This document shows positions 1-11,600 of a DNA stretch of 32,450 nucleotides, piece by piece. Origin of the DNA: Saccoglossus kowalevskii (lineage: Eukaryota > Hemichordata > Enteropneusta > Harrimaniidae); the NCBI RefSeq assembly GCF_000003605.2, contig NW_003120469.1, forward strand, positions 4,413 to 36,862. Reading direction: 5' to 3'. Position 1 is the first letter of the stretch. Each line of letters begins with the position of its first letter. The position numbers and the translations under genes were made by a program. The notes below the pieces were generated by a model. That model was given only the letters and a program-made list of their open reading frames with translations, had not been told where the DNA came from and did no database searches.

Positions 1-2200
1 AATTAAATCATGGAGGTAATCCATGATTAATATAGTAATACAATATATTCAAACAGTTTTGAACATGGTACACGTTGTGATTTTTAAGTAGACTCTTCTT
101 GATTTATATGGTCAGTCGTTTCCCTGTATAGTGTGATAGGTTTCATGTGCAGATGCAACAAGTTTTGGCAGCATATTCTGTGTTGTAGATGTGATAGGGA
201 ATTGTATCTATACTGTGGTGAACAGGTCACCGTTGAATGGTCATTTATACAGGACCTGGTGGGTTTATAGTGAATGCCGGCTGTTGCAGGTCATTTTAGA
301 TTGTTTGTAAACATTCAAAACCGAACATTTAATAATATCTTTACGTGGTAAATATAAATTCTTTAAATGTAAGCAATTTATCGCGACTCTGTCCAGTCTC
401 TATTGCTATCGTCTTCAGTGGGAGCCACGGGAATAGCTTCCCATGAGGTAGCCGACACCGACACTCTCGTGTAGATTACACGCATAGGGAAATACGTATA
501 TTTTATGGAAAAACATCTGAAATACTTGTACGTAACTGGACATCAATATTTTAATCTGTTTCGTCTCGAATGAATTACGTTTGTTTGCATTGCCAAGCTT
601 GTCTGTTTTTTTTCGTAACAATCATAAAAATACTGGCGGCCACAGAATGAAAATATATAAAATAACACCAGTCACAGAACTGATAATTTCATTTAGAACA
701 CCGCAGCAAACGTGATGTTTTCACTTCTATAACAATACAAATCAACATCTGTAATAAACGAATGTGTGTATTCTTTGGGAGGAAACCGGTACCTCCACAC
801 GTTAGTGTTATCCGCACACGGACAATTGTTTCACAACAATGGTATGAAAGCTGTATCAACAAGGTATAAATAAGGTGGTAATACGGATAAGAAGTATTCT
901 TTGACTGGATTGTATTGTAACATCTGGGTAATACAATATAGTATATGATAAACGATATTCGTCTCTCTTATCAATTTATTTTTTACAGCAGCGGCAACAA
1001 TACCATTTAATATCTTCCATTATTATTAACTGTTAAAATTATTTCCAATTTGTTTAAGCCTGATAAATTAGATTATGGTGCAAATGTTGTGTGCGTAAGG
1101 GACGACTTCAAAAGATCGATGTCGGATAAATAACTTATTTGCTTTAGTTTGGTGGTGGTGGGGTTTTGACCTCAAAAAGTTTCCATCCTACAAAAACGAT
1201 TTATTTGTGGTTCGTTTTTATTCTATCCAATCATGGACAAAAATAACAGAAAAGGAAAAACAAAACAAAAAAACAACAACATCCAAAATGAGAAAATGGT
1301 TTGGTCCGAGTGTAAATATGTGCGTAAAGTGAGGTCAATTTCGGGCATGGACCTAGAGCATGCGCAGAACCCAGAAAAGTAGTTTGCGCATGCGTATATA
1401 AAGTTATGCAGATACAATTTGGATTTGTATTAAAAAATGAATCCTGTGTCTAAAATTGTTTGGTGCTATTCAACCACTACTGTTCTGTTAAATTAAAAAA
1501 AAAGTTATGCAGATGCAATTTGGATTTGTATTAAAAAATAAGAAAGGTAATGGTGGCATTTACTACATGAGAACATGCATACAATGTTTAATGGCAATTT
1601 CATTGTACTACCTACCTTTGTAAATTAAATGTACTTCTTAAAAGAAAGGTACAAATAAAGCGTGTTTTTCTTTGTTAATTGGTAAATTTGTAAAGTCCTT
1701 TTACATCCACCCGACATCCAACTGCTATGCCATACTACTGTCCGATTATAAATTTTTATTTAATGGTGAATGTAGTGTGACGCCATGATCAATATTTATC
1801 AATTAAGTTTCAGTGGGAGTGAACTTTTGATGTTGTCCCTAATCAATCAATGTAAATGTACACACTAAGGTATTGAATTCGGTAATGCATGTTCATATTC
1901 GTCTTGTAAGTTAAGTCGCATTTTCTGTGTCTAAGGTCTCAGATGTAAAATGCAGGGCAAAGCGTTTATATTTTCTGTGTGTATTTCAAAACTCGTATAA
2001 AACGGTGGTAATCACATACAGGCTGCCCAATTGAATCAATGGAATAATGCAATTCATTACATACTGCCCTCATTCTATATAAATAATTGTATTGCATATA
2101 ATGAGGATGCTGCAGCTGTTCTAACAAAACCATAACAGCATATGTGATACAAACTGATACCGCATCCGCTGCCACTTAATTGCCTGGGAAATAATAACGA
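1..2200. other. Upstream region without a convincing gene
   Basis: Only short open frames of 64 to 69 codons occur here, all on the minus strand, with no recognisable domain, no paired splice sites and no neighbour in phase. The stretch is AT-rich and holds a 39-bp direct repeat (listed separately) and a GCATGCGC-rich patch near 1358-1396. I see no RNA gene. A distant exon of an outside gene cannot be excluded. Confidence 0.5.
1400..1539. repeat. 39-bp direct repeat, two copies 101 bp apart
   Basis: The segment 1400-1438 recurs at 1501-1539 with a single difference (A or G after AAGTTATGCAGAT). Both copies run through a TTTGGATTTGTATT core into an A-rich end. The sequence between the copies is not visibly repeated. 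This could be a local duplication or two ends of a small mobile fragment; I found no terminal inverted repeats or target-site duplications that settle it. Confidence 0.85.
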
Positions 2201-2210
2201 TCAAGTCATC

Positions 2211-3332
2211 ATGTTGCTCCAATCTAGAGCGCCACTTTACCTGGTAATATTCATTTGTACTGGGATTTATTTAGCACCGAAATTACAATCATGTGTTTCA
2301 AGTAGCCTCAATACGTTAGATGCTTCACGGAAACCAGCCGACCGGGAAGGTGTTCAACAGGCGAGCAATAATCTCCTTATTGATAACACTATCATCGATT
2401 CAGCACCGAACATCAAGATATCCTCTGCTATAGGTGACACTCATAGAATCACATCAGTGGTTATGCCACACTATATTCATTCAATGTTTGATGGGTTGAA
2501 AACGGAAGACGGCACAAATTTGCTGAAAATATGTCGGATGATTTTAAGGCACTACACATCAGTCACGCTTCAATTTTTAACTGCTGGATATCTGGAGATG
2601 ACGAAAAGTTGGATCTGTAACATAGAGTGTTTTGACGTTGTATCTCGAGTGTTGTTTGTCACTACCGATTCGAATGTGTATAGTGAGCTTCACAAGTTCA
2701 ATGTCACGAATGTGATTTTACTTCATTTTAAGACATTACCATCATTCAGTTTTGGCCAAGTTGCTTATTGGAAGTACATGGTTTATCGTACGGGTATTGT
2801 GCATTTCCTATTACAAAATGACATACCCGTTTTTATAACCGAGTCTGACGCTGTATGGTTTCATGATGCGCACCCTGCTATGGTAGATAAATACAACAAT
2901 ATTGATATCGTGGCCGCGAGGAACAGCGATAACGATTCGACCCTTTGTGGTGGCATGGTTTATTTGAATTCTACAACTACTGTAAAACAAATTTGGAACA
3001 AGACTTTCGAAGGGATGGAAGATAGTATAATGAAATATGTCAGCAAAAATGACGATGAATTTATAGGGAACGTCAAACATGTGAATGACCTACAACAATT
3101 CAATAAGGCTGTAAGAGAATCTACGAATTTAAATATTGAAATTCTGTCACGTGCTGCATTCGGTAGCTGGTCTTCGTCTCATCCAGGACCTGGCAGGATT
3201 GTATCACAAAATAATTGGGTGACAGGGAATGCAGCTAAAATAGAACGAGCAAAGAAGGCTGGTTTTTGGTTCGTAACAGATGATGGTTTATCGTGTCTCA
3301 ATAATTCGTGCGTAAAATTGGAGAACAAGTAG
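2211..3332 (+). CDS. Nucleotide-diphospho-sugar transferase domain protein (type II membrane)
   Basis: A single uninterrupted 373-codon frame from the first ATG. Residues 8-23 (PLYLVIFICTGIYLAP) form a hydrophobic signal anchor after a very short cytosolic end, as in Golgi type II glycosyltransferases. The catalytic-type region holds an acidic metal-site motif, ESDAVW at 211-216, in the place where PF03407 (GT77-like) enzymes carry DxD followed by VVW. The following CGGMVYLNST (246-255) and NNWVTG (335-340 region) fit conserved blocks of that family. N-glycosylation sequons occur at 164, 241, 253, 263 and 364, consistent with a lumenal domain. An AATAAA signal lies at 3391. Sugar donor and acceptor are unknown. 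The first acidic residue of the motif is Glu rather than Asp, so activity is not assured. No intron is needed, so this is either a naturally intronless member or a retrocopy that stayed open. Confidence 0.82.
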   Translation: MLLQSRAPLYLVIFICTGIYLAPKLQSCVSSSLNTLDASRKPADREGVQQASNNLLIDNTIIDSAPNIKISSAIGDTHRITSVVMPHYIHSMFDGLKTEDGTNLLKICRMILRHYTSVTLQFLTAGYLEMTKSWICNIECFDVVSRVLFVTTDSNVYSELHKFNVTNVILLHFKTLPSFSFGQVAYWKYMVYRTGIVHFLLQNDIPVFITESDAVWFHDAHPAMVDKYNNIDIVAARNSDNDSTLCGGMVYLNSTTTVKQIWNKTFEGMEDSIMKYVSKNDDEFIGNVKHVNDLQQFNKAVRESTNLNIEILSRAAFGSWSSSHPGPGRIVSQNNWVTGNAAKIERAKKAGFWFVTDDGLSCLNNSCVKLENK

Positions 3333-3390
3333 AAGCGGATATCAACAACAATTAATTTGAAATTATTGAGTACACTTGCAATATATATGG

Positions 3391-3396
3391 AATAAA
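3391..3396 (+). other. Poly(A) signal of the glycosyltransferase gene
   Basis: Canonical AATAAA about 60 bases after the stop codon at 3330-3332, in an AT-rich 3' flank. Confidence 0.6.
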
Positions 3397-3399
3397 ATG

Positions 3400-4870
3400 A
3401 AATAATGTATTTCCTGGCAACTTAGACATGTGTAGAGTATATCTGTCGAAACACCTAATTAAAACTAACAATTGAACTCATTTGTGTCAGTACATACGTA
3501 TCCATAATAATGACCTCGATGTGTTTTGATATAGTATTTGAAACAAAAAATTGTTATTCCAACTCAGCAGCCAATCAGCGACGGCTTTACGGTTAGTTGA
3601 AAATTTCGGTTTCAAATACCCCGGGAAAGTGTTCTATGTTCTTCATGTAATTAGGTGTTCGCATGAAAGGGATCTTTCCACACAAAAAAATGTTAGCGGG
3701 TGGCTTAATATCACCCCCAACGAATCGTTCGGCTGTGAAAGATGGGAATTTGTTTCCCGATTTGTAGGAATCTGAAAAACGCGTTTCACAACTTGTCTCT
3801 TTATTTAGTTTCATGCCGTATTCAAGTTGGCGGTCCAATATAGTAAATATTCCATATATTTTATTGTAACTTGTGCGCCAGCTGACTGTGTATTCGGCGT
3901 AGTCAGAAATTATGATTACAGTGAGTGTGAAGTAATTATTTTATGATATGTTCTCCGATAAGCACTGCGTGATGTTTACAATAGAGCAAAGGGTTGTATT
4001 TTTGTTTTAATTCAGCCAGGCACGGGCTCGTCATGTTTTGTTCAGTCTACGGTTCGGTATACACTTACAGACTTGATTTAAAAAAAACCAGTATGTACAA
4101 TGAACGACATCCAGTCTTCGCGGGTATTTTATTTTAAATGAGCTCATTCGGCCTCCACCTTTCTCGTTTTACTTCTTCATATCTAATGCTTTTTCAGTAA
4201 ATGTGTTGTTGAAATAGTTTCATAATGGGCAAGAGGTCTTTTGACAATTTCAGGAACGAAAGGTGTCGTTACCACGATTTGAACTAGTGTTTCGTTGGCA
4301 ATAATTTATGTATTCACTGTATTCTATTATATTATACTATACTTTTTAGTAAATTTGTTCCATGGATGGGTTCTTTCCCATTTCTACGAATAAAATAAAA
4401 TATACCAATTTAAATAATTAATTATAGTAAACATAATTGATTTGATAACAGCATTATTTTACATGAACGTATACATTTACTCGCGTACTTTTGCGTGTTA
4501 ATTACAGATATCTAATCGAATAACATTTTACACAAACATAATTTTAAACATTTAATTTTGACGCTACTATTTTGGATCAGTCATGATAAACTTCATAACA
4601 TATTTTACATATTTGAAATACAAACGTTTAGAATAATATGCGAAGCAGATACGATACATTAAATTGTTAACTTAGACAACTGCATTCACTGTCAAATGTC
4701 ATTCTGCCCGTGAAATGGCCGTCTCTCAACGAGCACCAAAGCTACAGAGCACTAACTTTGCACTATTGAAAAGCTATTTAACGTAGAATGGGATTATTCG
4801 TAAACACCCATGTATGAAATGCATATCTTACATCTATAGACAAAATACAACAACCTCTGATAATTCAAAT
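3400..4870. other. Intergenic stretch, no gene seen
   Basis: Open frames near 3551-3838 overlap on both strands, are under 85 codons and show no domain or splice partner. The segment 3545-3840 is less AT-rich than its surroundings and could be an old repeat or regulatory DNA, but I cannot support either. The rest is AT-rich and featureless to me. Confidence 0.45.
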
Positions 4871-4872
4871 CA

Positions 4873-5023
4873 TATCGATTATCCACATTGGACGATTATC
4901 CACATTGGACGATTATCTATATTGGACGATTATCCACATTGGACGATTATTTATATTGCACGAGTATCCACCTTACACAATTATCCACATTGCACAATTA
5001 TCTATATTGCACGTTTACCACAT
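4873..5023. repeat. 17-bp minisatellite, about nine copies
   Basis: Successive 17-bp units of the type ACGATTATCCACATTGG run from about 4873 to 5023 with growing divergence toward the right end. Several neighbouring units alternate between CCACATTGG and CTATATTGG versions, hinting at a 34-bp higher-order unit. Because 17 is not a multiple of three, open frames pass through it in all three plus-strand frames; these are artefacts of the repeat and not genes. Confidence 0.9.
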
Positions 5024-5049
5024 TCTTACAACTCAAAACGTACTATCGA

Positions 5050-5377
5050 ACAAGCAAAAAGTTTCATCTACATCTGCTCGTCCGATCCTTGACCCATACA
5101 CAAAAGAATACTGTTATGCCTGCAAGCGAAAAAAAATCGTGTTCAACGAATGACTGCAATACTCACCAAGCATTACATTAAAATACTGAAAAAAGAGAAG
5201 AAAAAGCGGATCCATCAACCGACAAACCCATTGACGAGATATTGAATATTAGACGCGGACTATTAACCAAACAAGATAGAAAACAGAAAAACTTTTAAAC
5301 TTGTAAATAGTGTCAATATTGAACACTCAATCGTTAGCTACTGTTGTTATTATTACTGGATTTTTCTTTTTTCATTC
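5050..5377 (+). other. Possible decayed 5' part of the LINE
   Basis: This segment precedes the endonuclease remnant in the orientation expected for ORF1 or the spacer of a Tx1-like element. Short lysine- and acid-rich open pieces can be read near 5180-5300 but break quickly. No motif is secure, so the assignment rests on position only. Confidence 0.3.
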
Positions 5378-5950
5378 ATGACAAATCTCACAGCTACTAC
5401 ATGGAACGCAGAAGGTTGTCAGGACTCTTATAACAGATACAAGTTGTTTATTTTTTTAAAACTGCTACAGACGCATACAATTATATCTGTTGAACCCACT
5501 GAACCCACATGGCAAGTTGTTTGGTGTGCGCCAATCTTCTTTTCACACACAAGCAGACACTCTTCTGGTGTGGCTGTTCTTAGTGTTAACATTGTTGTTG
5601 ACGGTCGACTACTTCATGTTAATGTCGAGGTCAATAATTCTCGTATTCATTTGGTAAATGTCTATGTTCCCACGAGCGGAGCAGAACGCTTCACATTTTT
5701 CAAAGTTGTTAAAAACCTATTAAATGGTTTAAACTCTGACACATTATTTATGGGCGGTAACTACCAGTGCATGCTGAATTCTGATATTGATCGGGTTGAT
5801 AGCCGTGGGCCACACCAACCATCTTCCTTGTTTTTGTCAAACATTATGAAGCGATTCAAGCGTATCGATGCATGGCGACATGCCAAGCCAAACATGAAAC
5901 CATACACATGGATCCGAAATGAATTAAAATCACGACTTGACATTTTCTAT
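5378..5950 (+). pseudogene. LINE endonuclease (EEP) domain remnant
   Basis: A 191-codon open piece spans most of an exonuclease-endonuclease-phosphatase domain. The family landmarks are recognisable but damaged. The start reads TTWNAEG where the family has WNVNG, the catalytic ETH block is collapsed into EPTEPTW, and the GGDFN block reads GGNYQ. The end, SRLDIFY, is close to the usual SRxDRFY, followed at once by a stop. Loss of these residues predicts no nicking activity. Confidence 0.8.
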
Positions 5951-6890
5951 TAAATCTATTGCAACAAGGACAGCACGTGTTTCTATTCAGCATCATTATA
6001 ATTATTAAGATCATTGTCTGGTCAAACTTACCTTGTCACTTCATTCTATAAGTAACCGTAATCCTGTGTGGACCTTCAATTCCAGTCTTCTACATGACGT
6101 AGACAACTGTACTATTTTACGCGATTACTGGTTGCTATGGAGTATGAAAAAGTCACGGTTTGATTCCACCCCAAAGTGGTGGGACATTGGTAAAATTAAA
6201 ATCAAAGAGCTAACTAAGCAATATACCGCATGCATTAGACCTTGTCACCGAATTCTTAACGTGAATAACGCCCCCACCTCCTTTTTTCGATGTTGAAAAA
6301 CATAAAGGGGAAAAGAAAATTATTTCCAAACTTGAAAAACCTGATGGAACTCTTACTGACTCGCCTTGTAGTGTGCGCCAGCTGGTGAAGGCGTTTTAAT
6401 CAGAGCATTTTTCGCCTGAACATGTCTCAGTTGAATGCCAAAACAAAATGTTGGAAGATCTCCCACAGTTGTCTGAAATTTCTAAAGAAGACTGTGATGC
6501 TCCGTTATCATTTGAGCAGCTCTCCACTGCAGTGAGACGTGTGTCTACTGGAAAATCTCTTGGCATTGATGGGCTCCCAGGAAAATTTTACAAACGATTC
6601 TGGTCTTTTCTGGGTCACAACTTGTTAGATGTGCTTTCCGCCTCGACCGAGGATGGTATGCTCCCGTTATCATCATGTTGGAGGGCGATCATCACCCTAC
6701 TTCCAAAAAATGGTAATAATTTATTGAAAAATTGGCGTCCCGTCAGTATTTTGTGTGCCGATTACAAGGTACTTGCCAACGCCCTGTCGTTGAGACTCAG
6801 GCCTGTACTTCCCGGGATCATTCACGTCGATCAGTCTTACTGCATTCCTGGACGACAAATATTTGATAATATCAGTCTGGTACGTGCGTG
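5951..6890 (+). pseudogene. LINE linker and first part of reverse transcriptase, frameshifted
   Basis: The SDHCLV block closing the endonuclease is followed by the Tx1-type linker (RNPVWTFNSSLLHD and STPKWWDIGKIKIK, near 6050-6210), which breaks near 6290. A new 147-codon frame at 6448-6888 carries the fingers of reverse transcriptase, including GKSLGIDGLPGKFYK and LLKNWRPVSILCADYK, ending at IFDNISLVRA. Stops at several points show neutral decay. Confidence 0.8.
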
Positions 6891-7480
6891 ACATCACTTT
6901 CAATCGTTTCATTGGATCAACTTAAAACACTGCAAGCTTTCGGATTTAGTGAACCCCTTATAAAATATATGAAGTTGATTTACTCTGTCGCACAAAGTCT
7001 TGTACAAATCAATAATTCACTAGCGAACCCAGTAAACTTCTTGCGCGGTATCCACCAAGGCTTCTCGTTACCTGGTCAATTATATTTAATAGTTATTGAG
7101 ACACTTTTACATAAAATACGAACACAAAATGAAATGCAGGGACCGAGAATATGTAATTCCGGCGGAAAGCGAGTGCATCTTACGGCTTATGCGGATGATG
7201 TCAGTTTTTTCCTGTCTGACAATGGTGACTTTATCAAGCTTGATAAGTGGTTACAAATCTACGAGGGCTCGAGCAATCCACGCGTCAATTAGTCCAAGTG
7301 GCAGGGTCTGTGGTTTGGCAGATGGAAAAGCCGCGCTGAAAAACCACTTGACATCAGTTGGAACAATGTTGAGCTGAAAATTCTTGGAATCTACATTGGA
7401 ATCAGTTCATCTTTTTTGACAAGAACTGGGAGAAAATGTAAAATGAAGTCGAAGCAAACCTGGAATAGTGGGAGAAGTAC
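6891..7480 (+). pseudogene. LINE reverse transcriptase palm with YADD, motif A deleted
   Basis: The frame resumes as SLDQLKTLQAFGFSEP. In intact relatives the palm motif AFDRVDH stands between SLDQ and LKTLQ; here it is absent at about 6920/6921, so the first catalytic aspartate is gone. The second catalytic motif, YADD, remains at 7188-7199. Further shifts follow after 7290. Confidence 0.8.
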
Positions 7481-8690
7481 ACAACAAACATGTCATATAG
7501 AGGGCGCACTTTCATAATGAACCACACTATTTTCAAAGTTGCTCCATATATTTATCTGTCTATGTTTACTGTCGATTTAATTGGTCATATCAAGAACTAT
7601 TTTTGGGGGGTTGGATTCGTGAAGAAATTGTTTATTTACCTTAAGGCGGCCAAAGTCTTGTGGATCTACACATATTTCTTGTTTCCGTCTCCAATACATA
7701 CAACGATATCTATACTCGGGTCTGAACCACCCCATCTTCACACTCACCGGTTACCTTCTCCAACGGATTCAAAACCTCAATTACGACAAAGAAATGTTCA
7801 TAACTACTCCTCCCAACAATAACTTCAACATTCCTTTGTTCTACTGTGATCTACTAAAAGTCTGGTCTTCTTTACCAACTTTGAGGAAAGATAGACCCAC
7901 CACTTATCAAGATGTGTGTAAAGAAATCAATCCCTGTGGAATGGAAGATACGTATTAAAAATGGATACAATCCGAACTTAACGAATCTACATATACAAAT
8001 TATTATTAGTCTATAGAGATGATGAAAGAGATATACTCCTGAGCTACCCTCTATACAAAAAAGAAAATGGGCACTCTATAATATCATGATATCTATAAAT
8101 CACCTCACTAAACAAAAGACGGAGTGCGACACGATATAGAGAGACATCTTTTCAATATCTCCAGAATACCTACCAAACTTTCGCGATTACTACATTTCGC
8201 CTATACCTAATAAAGACGGCGATCTCTACACGGCGCATACCCCACATGAGGTTTCCCGTATAGCTCGCGCATTGTACGTTCAGACAAATGTCCGGTTTAC
8301 AATGAAATACAATGATAATCTAGCGTATGTATTACTGGAATGCCCGAGATTAAAACAATACTCACCACAGTTAGAACAATAACAATACAATAATACACGT
8401 CAACAACAATCATCGTTTGCTTCGCTATTTTTTAACAACCGCTAAAAGAGCGATCCATATTACACGCTATAATAAACTAAATGAAATTTATCGTACTGAT
8501 GCACTTGCTTTGTTTCAAACTACGTGTCAGCAAAGGAGTCATCAACGAGTTCAAGTACCACCTACTCAACCACTCCATCCAGGCATTCATCGAACAGTAC
8601 TGCATCAACAACGCAATTGCCACAGTCTCACTCTGATTGAATATACGCAAATTGATTGTATGGGGAACGTTTATCTCGTAGGGCAGTGAG
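7481..8690 (+). pseudogene. LINE C-terminal region remnant
   Basis: MSYRGRTFIMNHTIFKVAPY (7490 on) is the typical segment after the palm of Tx1-like ORF2, followed by an IKNYFWGV block and, after several shifts, FYCDLLKVWSSLPTL near 7840. A last recognisable piece, RYNKLNEIYRTDALALF, lies near 8470-8515. After about 8690 no similarity is evident. Confidence 0.65.
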
Positions 8691-8699
8691 TGGTACATT

Positions 8700-11600
8700 A
8701 TCATTGCTCGACACTTAACATACATAGCATTCAGTTATAATAATAACACAAGTAGTAAAATGCAATTAGGTATTTTATAAAGGCTTCGACCGTAAGCGTG
8801 TTCTCCCGGTCTTCATCTTTCCTTACTCTCCGATACTGCATTTTTACATATTGACAGTGTTAACTGTTTAACCAATTGGTGTATTATATTGCATGGATTA
8901 TCATGCCTGCACGTAGAGGTCTGCCACTGAGGGCGACGTCCCGCAGCAACACGTTCTCACAACACCAATGCAACTAGTTAAATGTACAGGCGGACACCAT
9001 TCGTTCCCCAAACATTGCGCATTACATGTAGACGTATTTCAATGTCTACTACAAATTTACATTTTCTATTGTCCATGACCTAATAATGGGACATAGCACG
9101 TGGTAAAATGTATGTGACCTCTCTCGCTTTCGCAATTCAATTATGTTATTTGAGAAAAAACGCATGAAGTGTTTGTAAGAGAGGTTATTCATGATGCTAA
9201 AATTATAGGTTTATTAAAACATTTAGACTAAAAAATCAATGAAAAGCATAATAAACCTCTTTCATTTTGTAAAAATGCACCACGCTCAACGATTGAGTAA
9301 TACGAGTTCTGTTTTAAGTATTTTCGTTGGTTGACAATAAAACCTGTAGGTTGCTAAAGCTGTATGTCTAAATTTGCATAGTACCATATTAGAATCACAT
9401 GCTTATTAACCGCGCCATCGGACAACCACGCCCTCTTGCGGCGGTTTCTGGCTGCGTCATCATAATAACATGGTTTTGAATGGCAATAACCAATCAACGT
9501 TGAGAGCGCTTTCTGGCACAACAATTCGACCTAGATGTTACTAAAATGACTGAAAGTTTTACGAGTTGGGGTCACGAAAATCAGTTCGACTGTGAAATTA
9601 GGGGACAAAGCATTGGTGTACACCTGTATACTTCAACCATGAAAGCCCTACAGCCGGCGATATGCGATGCCACTAGCCGCCACAAGAGTACATGGTACAC
9701 GACGATGTGTGATTATGTATATACTGTATAGACTCATGCTTACTACATACTGTTTATTTTTGGGACAATAACATTAATCGATATTGGGTTCTACTTCAAA
9801 TGAGTTAGTGACCGGGTAAGTACAAAGGTGAAGTACCGTGACACAGTACAGGTGTATGTCCAAACCTATCTACTTAGTGGTTGAGGTTATATTCGCGTCG
9901 TCGTCACTTGGTCAAATACAGCAATTATACTGTATGATACCGGGGACGTGAAGGTAAAAACCGGTATGCAAATCCCGTCTAGTAAGTAAAACACTATCTC
10001 AGTTTATTATTTGCATGTGTATCATGATGTCGTAATACTTCGATTCAAACTCCGTTCCTGGGTTCTTTGACTAATGTCCAAATCTTGGCAATTTTCATGC
10101 TATCGGACAACACTCTGTCTTGCGATATTTAACATGAAACAGGTAACATAAGCAGAAATATTAGCTTATTTTTAGTTTGCTGCAATCACGAATAACGAAG
10201 CCGGAACTTGTTATTGGACAATTGCCATCGTTGGTGTATTATCGATTATTTGGAACAAACAATGCGCCGGTCATGTCTGCGTAATCGCAATAGCAAGTAG
10301 TCGCCATGACGACATCTGAAGGTGCAAAAGGTCACGTATGTTATGCAAAACAAGTAGAATTTAAACAATAGTTTGGAAATACTTGGAGTATAACAAAGAT
10401 AAAGGTTTCAACAAGATAGCATTCATGTTAATATGGAATGTTATTAATTAGGAAATAGAAAAAAAAAAACGTTCTCAAACTATCGGTGACTTAGAGAATG
10501 ACTACAATTGGTGTTCAACAATTTAATATGACAGTCCAAATTGAAAAAAAAAAACACGCGTGTCTATGACAGTTTTCTAACAATTTGTTTCCTATTAGTT
10601 TATTGTAAAATAACGACGTTACTCAACCAAGTCGTGACATTTAAAATTTAAAAAGAAAACTCAATGTATTTGTTGTATTTCGAGGAGCTGTGTTCAGTTT
10701 CGGAGGCTCGAAACCAAGAAATAGCAGTTTACAAGGATTTGTTGAATGCTTTAAATGATTGCCAAATTAAGATAAATTTTTTAATATTTTTTTTTGCTTT
10801 TATGGCGTCACTGTGTCTATAGTGTAGTGTGTGCTCGAGATAAATTAAACGTGTTAAATCTAATCGACGTACACGTGGTGATTGGTGCCTGTGATCAGCA
10901 TTTACGTACATTTTCGATTAAATACGGATATTGAAAATCGTTTTCCATGGCCCTCTTACTGTTTTGTCAGGTTTTCCCAACCCTAATGGAAAAAATTCGA
11001 GAAAGGCAGCAACATGTATTGTGATTTTTTTATTTCAAACTTGTATGGCAATGTATGGCAGGTTAATTCGTTATTATTTTTACTCAGAATCAAAATAAGA
11101 AAATGTTTCAAAAACGTTCTACAAACACGTTTGATCCATAATAGCGAATGCCCCCCTGACGATGTCAAACTTGTTCCACGCAAACGTATCTTCTATTACT
11201 GACAATTCGCATTTAATTCCTTCAGCAACCTTCCTTCTCCGATAACCATGCCTTACCCGGAAACAGTCTGCATATTAGTACACTTGTCGCTTTCAGGTCA
11301 TGATCCCGAATCACGAATCCCTCTTCTACAAGAAACATCATTAAGGTCGTGCTTCATCTAACATGCATAATATCAACGTCTATGTAATGATACGGCATGT
11401 CAGCTTCTGTAATATATTATATTATACAAATTGGCCTTTGACATAGACTATTGCGTGTGTACAGCCCGCAGCGCAATGCCCGACTGGACACTCTCCGACC
11501 CGTCACAACCCGTCTGAAATAGTCTAGTTCTGGCGAGTCGTACCATTGTGCCTGGTTCGAAGACTACGAATGCACAGTTTTTTGTCGAGATGGAGTCAGA

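Larger units (their letters stand above)
5378..8690 (+). mobile_element. Dead Tx1/L1-like non-LTR retrotransposon
   Basis: In order on the plus strand one can read an apurinic-type endonuclease, a linker, reverse transcriptase and a C-terminal segment, the layout of ORF2 in L1/Tx1-clade LINEs. The diagnostic stretches are NVYVPTSGAERFTFFK, KNWRPVSILCADYKVL, TAYADDVSFFL and MSYRGRTFIMNHTIFK. The frame is broken many times by stops, shifts and at least one internal deletion, so no functional protein is possible. Exact ends, a poly(A) tail and target-site duplications were not found. It sits between the glycosyltransferase gene and the paralogous pair and has no visible link to either. Confidence 0.85.

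Noticed and set aside
4814-5181. Three overlapping plus-strand open frames of 82 to 97 codons
   Set aside because: They are created by the 17-bp repeat, which is not a multiple of three and lacks stops in several frames; the apparent peptide repeats are shadows of the DNA repeat.
9546-9731. 61-codon plus-strand frame
   Set aside because: Starts with a plausible ATG but shows no domain, no splice partner and no poly(A) context; length is within chance for this composition.
10983-11202. Overlapping frames on both strands
   Set aside because: Both are short and complementary to each other, with no recognisable family; probably chance or an unidentified old repeat.
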